Shown: positions 1-7,569, numbered from the stretch's first letter. The stretch: 64,000 nucleotides of DNA from an uncultured Lachnospiraceae bacterium (GCA_934432885.1 CAKRYY010000012.1:1-64000); one strand, 5' to 3'. The notes: generated by a model not told the origin, from the sequence alone. Numbers and translations: made by a program.

Positions 1-342
1 AACGGGATTCCCTTTGTGATCGATGATTTTGGAACAGGATATTCGAATCTTCATTGTATCCGTGATATGAATCCAAGCTATGTGAAAATGGATAGGGATT
101 TTACTGCCAAGGCGATGAACAGTGACAGGGATTATGAATTATATAAAAATATCATCTCTATGGTACATAGTATTAACGTCAGGATATGTGCAGAAGGCAT
201 CGAGGAAAGAGAATGGTGCCGGAAAATGAAAGAAATGAAGGTTGATTATTTGCAAGGATATTATTTTGGCAGACCATGTGGGAAGGAACGATTTCTGCAA
301 CAATATATCAGTGGTGTCGAGACTGTTCCAAGTTTTGTGTAA
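1..342 (+). CDS. C-terminal part of an EAL-domain c-di-GMP phosphodiesterase (runs off the left edge)
   Basis: The frame is open from base 1, so the start lies outside the window. The visible 113 residues are the end of an EAL domain, which hydrolyses cyclic di-GMP to pGpG. DDFGTGYS near the start supplies the metal-binding Asp pair, VKMDR the conserved Lys, AEGIE the conserved Glu, and LQGYYFGRP the terminal Gln-containing motif. The active-site residues that can be seen are intact, so a working enzyme is likely. Whether a GGDEF or sensory domain precedes it cannot be seen. A link to the flagellar genes further right is plausible but only inferred. Confidence 0.9.
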   Translation, partial: NGIPFVIDDFGTGYSNLHCIRDMNPSYVKMDRDFTAKAMNSDRDYELYKNIISMVHSINVRICAEGIEEREWCRKMKEMKVDYLQGYYFGRPCGKERFLQQYISGVETVPSFV

Positions 343-576
343 ACGTTAAGAACTGATATAAGATTGTGAATAGCTTTAAATGGGCAGAGGCCGATTTCTC
401 CGGTGTCTGCCCATATCTGCATTATACCTGCCGATGACCTGTTTTTTCGTGATATCCATAGTGGCGAGATACAGCATTTTAAATTAACCGGCGTACCGCT
501 TCCGGATACTTGACTGATGAATGTACACTGCTGAATTTTTGTTTGGGATATTCCCAGGAAATGAAGCTTATGAGTC
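343..576. other. Intergenic stretch without a supported gene
   Basis: Between the EAL gene and the toxin stop. It contains an inverted repeat (GGGCAGA at about 380, TCTGCCC at about 404) with no T-tract, so it is not a convincing terminator. No open frame here has a ribosome site. Confidence 0.5.
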
Positions 577-894
577 TTATAACCCCCTAATGATGTTCAG
601 ATAGTCCTGCCTTTGGTCTACCACAGCATAAACCGTAATTTCTCTCTTTTCTTCATTTACCTTATAAAACACAAGATTTTTCTCAAGTATCAATACTTTG
701 TATCCCTGTCTTTTAAGTGTCAGATAACGAGGAACTACACCCTTTTGCGGATATAAGCCTAAATCAAGAAGATTCTGTTCTAATTCTTCCAATTTTTCAA
801 GTGCAACCTCTTTTCCAAAATTCTCCGCTGCATACAAAATAAGCTTTCTGATTTGAGCATCTGCGGTTTCTGTCCGAACAACCTTATATTTCAA
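577..894 (-). CDS. ParE/RelE-superfamily toxin of a type II toxin-antitoxin pair
   Basis: 105 residues, the usual size of ParE/RelE toxins. The N-terminal pattern (YKVVRTETADAQIRKLILY) and the C-terminal stretch FYKVNEEKREITVYAVVDQR, followed by DYLNIIRGL, match the ParE fold: strand-helix-helix, then a sheet ending in a basic tail. ParE proteins poison DNA gyrase and RelE cleaves ribosome-bound mRNA; the sequence alone does not settle which applies. The gene begins 4 bp after the antitoxin stop and is translated from the same mRNA. Low G+C relative to the neighbouring housekeeping genes fits an acquired module. Confidence 0.82.
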   Translation of the reverse strand: MKYKVVRTETADAQIRKLILYAAENFGKEVALEKLEELEQNLLDLGLYPQKGVVPRYLTLKRQGYKVLILEKNLVFYKVNEEKREITVYAVVDQRQDYLNIIRGL

Positions 895-898
895 AGTT

Positions 899-1177
899 CT
901 ATCCCTCCTGCAGCATCTGTCTTAAATCATCAAAAGTCTCACTGATTGGTGCAATTCTTCCGTTCCGGACATCATCCTCTGCTTCTGCTAAAATCTCCAG
1001 AAGCTCAATACGTGATTTCATTCTTTTATATTCTTCATATGACAAAGATACCGTATCGCCCCGTCCATTTACAGTAATGATAACCGCTTCGTTTTCTTCT
1101 CTGCATTGTTTTGAAATTTCGCTATAATGATTTCTTAAATCTGCCGATGGTCTGATTGTCTCCTGTAACGCCTGCAT
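899..1177 (-). CDS. Phd/YefM-family antitoxin
   Basis: 92 residues, first gene of the toxin-antitoxin operon. The N-terminal half (PSADLRNHYSEISKQC, then VIITVNGRGDTVSLSYEEY) is the Phd/YefM DNA-binding fold. The acidic C-terminus (AEAEDDVRNGR to DDLRQML) is the expected toxin-neutralising segment. An AGGAGGTGC-type ribosome site lies directly before the ATG, and a near-consensus promoter lies upstream. Antitoxins of this family usually repress their own operon. Confidence 0.85.
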   Translation of the reverse strand: MQALQETIRPSADLRNHYSEISKQCREENEAVIITVNGRGDTVSLSYEEYKRMKSRIELLEILAEAEDDVRNGRIAPISETFDDLRQMLQEG

Positions 1178-1205
1178 AAAAGCACCTCCGTTTATTTGTA
1201 GTCAT

Positions 1206-1234
1206 ATTATATCGTAATTTGCATATATTATCAA
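1206..1234 (-). promoter_or_regulatory. Promoter of the toxin-antitoxin operon
   Basis: On the minus strand: TTGATA, 17-bp spacer, TATAAT, about 30 bp ahead of the antitoxin ATG. Strong housekeeping-sigma match. Confidence 0.75.
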
Positions 1235-1322
1235 CTGCTAACTTCTGCAGAAAAATTGCCACCCTGTAAAACAATCATACGCAATAGCAAGCTTTAAAGT
1301 GACCCTTTCTTGGGAAATAAAA

Positions 1323-1691
1323 TTATTTTCCCACCGCAAGTTTTTCTGTGTTTTCGGTATGCTTTGGAGAGCATGCGGAAGCATCCGCAACACCTTTCAA
1401 ATATCCTCTACACATATCTTTTTTATCCTCTGGTAGTGAATGAATCAGCTCTAACCATTCTTGGTCATCTGCAGGTAACGTTGACGTCCAATTTTTTCCA
1501 GTAAGTAAATAGTCGGTAGATACCTGAAAAAACGCTGCAAGTTTAATAATAGCATCAATAGAAGGATTGGCTTTTCCGCGCCGCCAATCACTGATAGCAG
1601 TTCTGGAAAGTTCCGACTTTTTAACAACCATTTGGTCTGTATATTCGTTTTTTTCTATTAAATCTAATATTCTCAAAACTATTGGGTTCAA
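1323..1691 (-). CDS. XRE-family helix-turn-helix regulator
   Basis: 122 residues starting at TTG, with GGAGGG five bases upstream, which decides this start. Residues about 20-65 form a Cro/CI-type HTH: KSELSRTAISDWRRGKANPS, then IDAIIKLAAFFQVSTDYLL. The C-terminal half is not recognised and may serve in dimerisation or ligand sensing. It stands alone, oriented like the toxin-antitoxin pair downstream of it. Such orphan XRE proteins are typical of accessory or prophage-remnant regions, but no other phage gene is visible. Confidence 0.83.
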   Translation of the reverse strand: MNPIVLRILDLIEKNEYTDQMVVKKSELSRTAISDWRRGKANPSIDAIIKLAAFFQVSTDYLLTGKNWTSTLPADDQEWLELIHSLPEDKKDMCRGYLKGVADASACSPKHTENTEKLAVGK

Positions 1692-1818
1692 AAAATCCCT
1701 CCGTTTATCGGAAAATTCCTACTATAATGCAAGATATAGAAATGAAATACTCTAACAAAAAAGAAAAACCAAAACAAGCACATACGAAAATATGCGCTAA
1801 ATATAATATTATCCTATT

Positions 1819-1847
1819 ATTGGCGGGAAAAACGCCAATTTTATTTT
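1819..1847 (+). terminator. Small hairpin with T-rich tail (possible terminator or operator)
   Basis: ATTGGCG and CGCCAAT form a 7-bp stem around GGAAAAA, followed by TTTTATTTT. No gene reads into it on the plus strand, so an operator for the XRE regulator is equally possible. Confidence 0.4.
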
Positions 1848-1960
1848 AAAATTCTGCCGTGAGAAAGTAAACGGAAAGAGTTGAAAATGCAGGAGAGTAG
1901 TTTAGCGCGAATGTGAATATTTTTTGTAATAATAGTAAAGGGCTTGTCATTATAGGCTAT

Positions 1961-2266
1961 CTATTCCGGGGAAAAAGCATCAAAAATGGATTTAAAAACT
2001 GCAATGAAGCCAGCAATACCTCCGACTAACGCAGAAACAGAGAGAATGAGACTGGTAATCTGTTCAATGACACCTTGTAATCCACTGGAAGAAGTAGCAA
2101 GGATTTTTGAAAGCATATAATGAATAAAATTTTTTAATGCCTTCATGAAAATCAACATTGTATAGATAAAATTAGACATAGCAGCTACAGTAAGGGGAAT
2201 CAAAACTATATCAAAAAGAATGGATTTAGGACCCCAATTTAAGTAAACAAAGTCAAATCCTAGCAA
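1961..2266 (-). CDS. Small hydrophobic membrane protein of unknown function
   Basis: 101 residues with two or three likely membrane spans: FDIVLIPLTVAAMSNFIY, then ITSLILSVSALVGGIAGFIA. The start would be TTG with only a weak upstream AGG, so the 5' end is uncertain. Not recognised. Size and hydrophobicity recall holins or small peptide-like membrane proteins, but no lysis genes are nearby. The start lies 20 bp from a divergent small ORF, leaving little room for two promoters. Confidence 0.4.
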   Translation of the reverse strand: MLGFDFVYLNWGPKSILFDIVLIPLTVAAMSNFIYTMLIFMKALKNFIHYMLSKILATSSSGLQGVIEQITSLILSVSALVGGIAGFIAVFKSIFDAFSPE

Positions 2267-2286
2267 GACGCCTGAAAGGAAAAAAT

Positions 2287-2457
2287 ATGAGATATTCGGA
2301 GGCTGGATTTAAGTATAATGATCGAGTTGTGACAATGGAGAATGGAAATATCTTTGTTACAAAAGATGGAAAAGTTATTGATAAGATTTCGGTTGATACG
2401 TTTATGAGAAAACCAAGGGAATCTATCTGCATATTAGATAAACTGGGGTATAACTAA
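2287..2457 (+). CDS. 56-residue small protein, unknown
   Basis: ATG at 2287 preceded by AAAGGAAAAAAT, a usable ribosome site. The 56 residues are hydrophilic and balanced, with a strand-rich look (RVVTMENGNIFVTKDGKVI) and a DKLGYN end. Composition looks coding rather than random. No family recognised. It is the only gene on this strand between the accessory patch and the flavodoxin. Confidence 0.5.
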   Translation: MRYSEAGFKYNDRVVTMENGNIFVTKDGKVIDKISVDTFMRKPRESICILDKLGYN

Positions 2458-2704
2458 GTTTTAGGGCAGAGAATGAGTAAATATCCAACGGAGAACAATC
2501 ATGTTCTACCACAACGGGTTTTCATGATTTACAGTAATAAGACATAGAAATCAGACGGCTAGAATTAAATACGCTAAAATGAAAAAGTCAAGAAATTATT
2601 CCGTGTCATAGGGCTCCAATTGCCCAAGGCGTTAATAATTCTTGACTATATTTATAATATCTAGTTTGGCGCTAAATGTCAAATGAAATTTTCCGCACCT
2701 CCTC
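2458..2704. other. Gene-free stretch with a long imperfect hairpin
   Basis: No supported ORF. The main structure is a hairpin at 2587-2646: GTCAAGAA(A)TTATT at the left pairs with AATAATTCTTGAC at the right, enclosing an inner GGGC/GCCC stem at 2611-2625. No T-tract follows. Confidence 0.5.
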
Positions 2705-2755
2705 TTGACAAGTAACCGTACGATTACTATAATTAGAAGTAATCAAATGGTCACT
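2705..2755 (+). promoter_or_regulatory. Consensus promoter with two repeated operator-like sites, upstream of the flavodoxin
   Basis: TTGACA (2705-2710), 17-bp spacer, TATAAT (2728-2733): a perfect core. The spacer is AGTAACCGTACGATTACT (2711-2728). A related 18-mer, AGTAATCAAATGGTCACT (2738-2755), follows 27 bp on. Both begin AGTAA and end in ACT, as imperfect dyads, so a dimeric repressor probably covers the -10 and the start of transcription. Confidence 0.78.
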
Positions 2756-2797
2756 AAAGCTTATTATTAAATAATTTTATTGGAGGAAAAAGCAAAA

Positions 2798-3304
2798 ATG
2801 AAAGCAATTATTTATACATCAAACACCGGAAGCACAGCCCGCTATGCAAAGATGCTGGCGAATGAATTAAATTTACCTGTATACAGCGTTGAGGATGCTA
2901 AGAGAGAGGTGCTAGCCGGTGCAGAAATTATTTATCTTGGATGGATTATGGCAGGGGGTATCAAAGGATATTCACAGGCGGCAAAAAGGTATCATGTGTG
3001 TGCAGTGTGTGGTGTCGGTATGGGGCAGAGCGGGACGCAGATAGAAGAAATCCGTTTAAAAAATAAGATTTCTAAAGATATTCCGGCATTTACACTGCAG
3101 GGAAATTTTGACTTGAAAAAGCTTCATGGCATATACCGGTTTATGATGAATGTTATGGTGAAAACAGCAGGAAAAGCATTGGCGAACAAAGCGGACCGTA
3201 CGCCAGAGGAAGACGATATGCTGAATATGCTGGCAGGCGACGGAAATCGCGTCCAGATTGAAAACCTGAAGCCGGTAATTGACTGGTACCATAATGTGCA
3301 GTAA
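2798..3304 (+). CDS. Flavodoxin-domain protein
   Basis: 168 residues from the ATG at 2798, with GGAGG 11 bases upstream; an in-frame TTG at 2780 overlaps that ribosome site and is unlikely. MKAIIYTSNTGSTARYA is the FMN phosphate-binding loop of flavodoxins (T-x-T-G-x-T). The remainder fits the HemG/flavodoxin_5-like group of about 170 residues. Members act as electron carriers or FMN-dependent oxidoreductases. The gene stands alone between a regulated promoter and a strong terminator. The tight operator pair suggests induction by a stress or small molecule. Confidence 0.8.
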   Translation: MKAIIYTSNTGSTARYAKMLANELNLPVYSVEDAKREVLAGAEIIYLGWIMAGGIKGYSQAAKRYHVCAVCGVGMGQSGTQIEEIRLKNKISKDIPAFTLQGNFDLKKLHGIYRFMMNVMVKTAGKALANKADRTPEEDDMLNMLAGDGNRVQIENLKPVIDWYHNVQ

Positions 3305-3305
3305 A

Positions 3306-3336
3306 GGAATCCCCCTTAGCAGGGGGATTCCGCATT
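3306..3336. terminator. Bidirectional terminator shared by two convergent genes
   Basis: GGAATCCCCC (3306-3315) pairs perfectly with GGGGGATTCC (3322-3331), followed by GCATTTTTA on the plus strand. The stop codon of the minus-strand gene lies in the loop (3316-3318). Confidence 0.85.
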
Positions 3337-3960
3337 TTTATCCAGCGTTCCCATAAGCGCAAAAAAATGCTCCGGTTTTCCTGTGCTGAAATACTGATAC
3401 CAGGCTTCTAGCGTTTCTGGTTTAAAAACGTCGAGATATGCAATAATTTCCTTTGCAAAGAGGAGAGCGCCTGTAGCGGCTCCGGTAATTAAGTTGTTGT
3501 CTGCGACAGCAGGCTGGTCAACGTAAAAGGACTGACCTTTGTAGTTTGGACAGAACATTTCAAGGAAACCTGCACCGTTGCTGGTGTGCGGTCTCTGATT
3601 CAGTATACCCCAATTAGCCAGTGCAGTGGTGGCTCCGCAGATTGCACATACCGCTGCGCCGCAGGAAAGAAATTCATCTGCCTTTTCCAAAATTCGGTTG
3701 TGTATTTGTTCATTCCATGTATCTGCGCCCGGAAGTAAAAGCATATTTTCCTTATCGGCAACCATATCTTCCACAGTACAGTCTGGCGTGATAATGATGC
3801 CTCCCATCGTTTTAAGGGCATTTTTTGTGATGCCAACCGTTTTGAGACATATCTGTGGTGCGTCTTTTTTGAAAAATCTTCCAGAATGAAGCTCTGACAT
3901 AACATGTCCAAGCTCCCAGTCGGCTAATGTATCAAGAACATAAACATAGATTGTAGTCAT
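3316..3960 (-). CDS. DJ-1/PfpI-family (class I glutamine amidotransferase-like) protein
   Basis: 214 residues from the ATG at 3960, which has GGAGG seven or eight bases upstream; an ATG at 3981 lies before that ribosome site and is rejected. DWELGHVMSEL near the N-terminus and the nucleophile elbow AVCAICGATTALA identify the DJ-1/PfpI fold, with Cys in AICGAT as nucleophile. Members include YdeA-like proteins, chaperone/deglycases and peptidases; which applies is not clear. It is divergent from a WYL regulator with about 60 bp between, suggesting that regulator may control it. Confidence 0.85.
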   Translation of the reverse strand: MTTIYVYVLDTLADWELGHVMSELHSGRFFKKDAPQICLKTVGITKNALKTMGGIIITPDCTVEDMVADKENMLLLPGADTWNEQIHNRILEKADEFLSCGAAVCAICGATTALANWGILNQRPHTSNGAGFLEMFCPNYKGQSFYVDQPAVADNNLITGAATGALLFAKEIIAYLDVFKPETLEAWYQYFSTGKPEHFFALMGTLDKNAESPC

Positions 3961-4027
3961 AAAATAATCCTCCGATTTCATTTTAATATATCTGTTTGCA
4001 GCTGCTTATATTGGCATTGTAACATGA

Positions 4028-4060
4028 ATTGTTGACAACATTATGGCAACAATTTATGAT
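4028..4060 (+). promoter_or_regulatory. Promoter of the WYL regulator with an overlapping inverted repeat
   Basis: TTGACA (4032-4037), 17-bp spacer, TATGAT (4055-4060). An inverted repeat, ATTGTTG (4028-4034) and CAACAAT (4047-4053), spans the -35 and spacer and suggests autoregulation or control of the divergent DJ-1 gene. Confidence 0.75.
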
Positions 4061-4087
4061 AAAAACAGATTTGAAAGGGTGGAGCCT

Positions 4088-5026
4088 ATGAAGGTTGACA
4101 GACTTGTCAGTATTATTATGATACTTCTTGATAAAAAGCGTATTGGGGCGCAGGAATTGGCAGATATGTTTGAAGTTTCACCCCGTACGATTTATCGCGA
4201 TATAGATGCCATCAATCTTGCAGGCATACCGGTTTTGTCAACGCCGGGCGTTGGCGGCGGCTTTGAAATTATGCAGCAGTATAAGCTTGATAAGAAGGTC
4301 TTTTCGAGCTCAGAGCTTTCGACTATTCTGACGGGACTTTATGGTCTTTCGGAAATGATGCACAGCAGGGAATTGGAAAATGCGCTTGCAAAAGTAAAGA
4401 GCTTTATTCCTGCCGATAAGGCAAGGGAAATTACTTTAAAGACTGGTCAGTTTTGGGTAGATTTGACGCCCTGGCTGGGAAACCGGGATTTGCGGCTTTA
4501 TTTGGAAATGGTGAAAACGGCGCTGGAGGAAAACAGACTGCTTTCATTTGAATATATTGACGGACATGGAAATAAGACTGTGCGCACAGCGGAGCCGTAT
4601 CGGCTTGTGTTGAAAAACGGACATTGGTATTGGCAGGGATATTGTTATAAACGGAAAGACTTCCGTTTGTTCAGGCTATCGCGGACGTTAAAGCTTGGAA
4701 TACAGGATGTGCATTTTACACCCAAGGAATGTCCAGATCCTCAGCTTTCTTATGCGGATGAGGCGGCGGCTATGCAGACGAAGATAAAAATTCGTATTCA
4801 TAAGTCGATTATGGACCGCGTGCTGGATAACTGTGCCTATGAACAGCTTTTGCCGGACGGCGATGCGCATTTTGTTGTGGTATTCCCTTTTATAGAAAAT
4901 GAATATTATTATGATATGCTGCTTGGCTTTGGAAATAAGTGCGAGTGTCTTTCGCCGCCACATGTCCGCGCTGAAATGAAACGCAGAATACAGATTATGG
5001 CGGGGCTGTATCAGGAAGACCTGTAA
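4088..5026 (+). CDS. YafY-type transcriptional regulator (HTH_11 + WYL)
   Basis: 312 residues. I chose the ATG at 4088 because GGTGGAG precedes it and the family begins MK-DRL-SI; an upstream ATG at 4043 lies inside the promoter. Residues 1-60 are a DeoR-like winged helix (AQELADMFEVSPRTIYRDID). Residues about 140-225 carry a WYL domain (LSFEYIDGHGN to YWQGYCYKRKDFRLFRLSR) that binds nucleotides or other ligands, followed by the WCX extension. It faces away from the DJ-1 gene and most likely controls that gene and itself. Confidence 0.88.
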   Translation: MKVDRLVSIIMILLDKKRIGAQELADMFEVSPRTIYRDIDAINLAGIPVLSTPGVGGGFEIMQQYKLDKKVFSSSELSTILTGLYGLSEMMHSRELENALAKVKSFIPADKAREITLKTGQFWVDLTPWLGNRDLRLYLEMVKTALEENRLLSFEYIDGHGNKTVRTAEPYRLVLKNGHWYWQGYCYKRKDFRLFRLSRTLKLGIQDVHFTPKECPDPQLSYADEAAAMQTKIKIRIHKSIMDRVLDNCAYEQLLPDGDAHFVVVFPFIENEYYYDMLLGFGNKCECLSPPHVRAEMKRRIQIMAGLYQEDL

Positions 5027-5126
5027 ATATCTTATATTCTGGTAAATATAGCCCCTGCTTTATATTGCAATGTTCCTACCAGCCGGGTATGATGAAAAGA
5101 AAGAGAGGCAGCAGGAGAGATTTAAA

Positions 5127-5378
5127 ATGTTTACAAGACCGGACAATACCTATAATGACATACGTGAGAGGTCGCTTTTGCAGTGGCTTGATGAGATGGA
5201 GCAGCACCCGGATATTGCAGTTCATGGCGGAGTAAAGCTGGCAAGGGAATACCTGCAGCATTTAAAGCTGGAAATTAGCAGGCTTGAAAGTGAAAACCAG
5301 TTAAAGGCGCAATACATGAAGCAATATAAGGCAAAAAGCGAACTGCATAAAGCCGGAAAGGATGAAGCGGTTAGATGA
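5127..5378 (+). CDS. Small charged protein, unknown
   Basis: 83 residues from the ATG at 5127, with AGGAGAG upstream; an open frame begins earlier at 5070 without a ribosome site. Highly charged, with a predicted helix or coiled coil in the C-terminal half (REYLQHLKLEISRLESENQ). Its stop overlaps the next start (ATGA at 5375), so the two are translationally coupled. No family recognised. Confidence 0.65.
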   Translation: MFTRPDNTYNDIRERSLLQWLDEMEQHPDIAVHGGVKLAREYLQHLKLEISRLESENQLKAQYMKQYKAKSELHKAGKDEAVR

Positions 5379-6010
5379 AAACGAGAGAAGAAGCGCTTGC
5401 CTATGGGCTGTCTTTTCCGGATACCTATCAGGAGGCGCCCTTTCGGGACCCAAACTGGCAGCTTGTCCGGGTAAAAGGGGCGAAAAAAGCATTTTTATGG
5501 ACGTATGAAAGAGACGGCTATATCAATTTAAATGTAAAGGTTGACCCGAGATGGCGCGACGTGTGGCGCCTGACCTATGAGGCTGTCATTCCTGGCTGGC
5601 ACCAGAATAAGGAGCACTGGAATACCATAATTCTGGATGGTTCGATACCGGATGTAGATGTCAGAAGGATGATTGCAGAAAGCTATGATTTGGTAACGGA
5701 CAGTCCATCGAAACGGATTTATGAGGCTGTAAAAAAGATTCCGGCGGGGCATGTTGCGACCTATGGACAGATTGCCGAGCTGGCAGGGGACAAAAAGATG
5801 GCGCGGGCTGTCGGAAATGCACTGCATAAAAATCCTGACCCAGAAAATATTCCGTGCTTTCGCGTGGTAAATGCAAAGGGAGAACTGGCGGGAGAGTTTG
5901 CTTTTGGCGGGGCGGGCGCACAGGCAAAGCTGCTTGCAGCTGAGGGCATCGAAGTGGTGAATGGCAGAGTGGATTTGCAAAAGTTTGGTTTTCATTGCCA
6001 GATTCCATAA
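5375..6010 (+). CDS. YjbR/MmcQ domain fused to an alkylguanine-DNA alkyltransferase-like domain
   Basis: 211 residues. Residues 1-105 are a YjbR/MmcQ domain (FPDTYQEAPFRDPNWQLVRV, then INLNVKVDPRWRD to PGWHQNKEHW). Residues about 112-200 are the DNA-binding domain of MGMT/Ogt proteins: VPAGHVATYG-type start (IPAGHVATYGQIAELAG), arginine-finger region (ARAVGNALHKNP) and active-site loop. The loop reads IPCFRVV: the acceptor Cys161 is kept, but the usual His of PCHRV is Phe. Alkyltransferase-like proteins proper lack the Cys, so this is intermediate. It may repair O6-alkylguanine weakly or flag lesions. Overlaps the upstream gene by 4 bp. Confidence 0.85.
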   Translation: MKTREEALAYGLSFPDTYQEAPFRDPNWQLVRVKGAKKAFLWTYERDGYINLNVKVDPRWRDVWRLTYEAVIPGWHQNKEHWNTIILDGSIPDVDVRRMIAESYDLVTDSPSKRIYEAVKKIPAGHVATYGQIAELAGDKKMARAVGNALHKNPDPENIPCFRVVNAKGELAGEFAFGGAGAQAKLLAAEGIEVVNGRVDLQKFGFHCQIP

Positions 6011-6061
6011 TTTGTGCTTTTATTAAGAGAGAAGAGATGACTGCAAAGGAGAAGAAGCGAT

Positions 6062-7546
6062 ATGCCAGTTTTTGATTTTTCAGGTGCACCGGCAGAAAAG
6101 ACAGAGGCTGTCTGCACGTATACGACATTTTTAAGCAGCGCAAAGGAAAAGTCGCCACAGGAGCCGATTCTGGTTCTGGAAAATAAGGAAAGAAAATGGG
6201 CGCATCATACGCTGGGGATTTTTACTAACCAGACCAAGCGCACCGCGTTTGAATTTAAAGAAAATGGAGAGACCTATCCTGCTGATATTCTGCGGGTGGA
6301 TTCCCGTTTTGTCAGTCTGCTGAAATGGCTTGGGGAAAATCACATTCATGTACGGCTTTCCGGTCAGAATCTGGAGGAAGGCTATGCAGTATATAAGATA
6401 AGAGAAACAACGCTTGGCGGAGGGACAAAGCTCTCAGCGGAGGATGGCTTCCTTCAGTTTATGATTGAGAGGCTTCTTGCGAGCAGTGCGGCTGCGGAAG
6501 CTGATGAGGATGAGGAAGAAGAGGAAGACGGCGACGAGATGAAGCTGACCAGTCTGCAGAGCATTTCTGATTTCATGACCTGTGCCGGACGGACGATGCC
6601 GGACAATATCAGGCTGTGGGCGAGACGTAATCTTGCAGTTGCCCGTTCCCATGAGGTGTCTCCCGAGGAACGCCGGCATGCGCAGCGTGCGCTTTCCATT
6701 ATGATGAATGTGCAGTGGAAGAGCAATTATTTTGAAGCGATAGACCCGGTGGAAGCGCGCCGGATTTTAGATGAGGAGCTTTACGGCATGGAGCGGGTAA
6801 AGCAGCGTATCATGGAAACGATTATACAGATTAACCGTACGCATACGCTCCCTGCCTATGGACTTTTGCTGGTAGGACCTGCGGGAACCGGAAAATCCCA
6901 GATTGCCTATGCGGTGGCGCGGATTTTAAAGCTGCCCTGGACGACGCTTGACATGAGCTCCATCAATGACCCGGAGCAGCTTACGGGAAGCTCCCGGATT
7001 TATGCAAATGCAAAGCCGGGAATTATCATGGAAGCATTTTCTGTAGCTGGAGAGTCCAATCTGGTTTTCATTATCAATGAGCTGGATAAGGCAGCGTCCG
7101 GCAAGGGTAACGGCAATCCGGCAGACGTGCTGCTGACGCTGCTTGACAATCTTGGCTTTACGGATAATTACATGGAATGTATGGTGCCTACGGTGGGCGT
7201 GTACCCGATTGCGACTGCGAACAATAAGGAGCAGATTAGCGCGCCGCTTATGTCGAGATTTGCAGTAATCGATATACCAGATTATACGCCGGAGGAAAAG
7301 AAGATTATCTTCAGCCGTTTTGCACTGCCGAAAATTTTAAAGAGAATCGGGCTTAAGGAAAATGAGTGCGTTGTTACGGCGGATGGGCTGGATAGGATAG
7401 TTGCACAGTATGCGGATACCACGGGAATCAGGGACTTAGAGCAGGCGGCAGAGCATCTGGCGGCAAATGCGCTCTATCGGATTGAGGTAGACGGCGTAAA
7501 GCAGGTAGTCTTTGATGCGGATGAGGTACAAAAACTGTTTGCATAA
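6062..7546 (+). CDS. AAA+ ATPase of the Lon type without a protease domain
   Basis: 494 residues. An N-terminal region of about 230 residues contains an acidic run near residues 140-158 and is not recognised. The AAA+ module follows: Walker A GPAGTGKS (272-279), Walker B FIINELDKA (Asn339-Glu340), sensor region PIATANNKEQISAPLMSRF, and lid DTTGIRDLEQAAEHLAANA. LYGMERVKQRIMETI resembles the Lon entry to this domain. The protein ends after the lid, so no Ser-Lys protease domain is present. The Walker B acidic pair is N-E instead of D-E. It could remodel proteins or complexes. Co-directional with the YjbR-MGMT gene and 100 bp ahead of the LURP-one gene. Confidence 0.83.
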   Translation: MPVFDFSGAPAEKTEAVCTYTTFLSSAKEKSPQEPILVLENKERKWAHHTLGIFTNQTKRTAFEFKENGETYPADILRVDSRFVSLLKWLGENHIHVRLSGQNLEEGYAVYKIRETTLGGGTKLSAEDGFLQFMIERLLASSAAAEADEDEEEEEDGDEMKLTSLQSISDFMTCAGRTMPDNIRLWARRNLAVARSHEVSPEERRHAQRALSIMMNVQWKSNYFEAIDPVEARRILDEELYGMERVKQRIMETIIQINRTHTLPAYGLLLVGPAGTGKSQIAYAVARILKLPWTTLDMSSINDPEQLTGSSRIYANAKPGIIMEAFSVAGESNLVFIINELDKAASGKGNGNPADVLLTLLDNLGFTDNYMECMVPTVGVYPIATANNKEQISAPLMSRFAVIDIPDYTPEEKKIIFSRFALPKILKRIGLKENECVVTADGLDRIVAQYADTTGIRDLEQAAEHLAANALYRIEVDGVKQVVFDADEVQKLFA

Positions 7547-7569
7547 TTGCCAAAAAGTTTTTGCTTTTG

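Noticed and set aside
343..576. Possible remnant of a longer gene after the EAL domain
   Set aside because: No frame continues any EAL/GGDEF-like sequence and no motif was recognisable, so it is treated as intergenic.
4394..4418. TAAA followed by GCCGATAA inside the WYL regulator gene
   Set aside because: Spacing is only 13 bp and the site lies within coding sequence with no gene start downstream.
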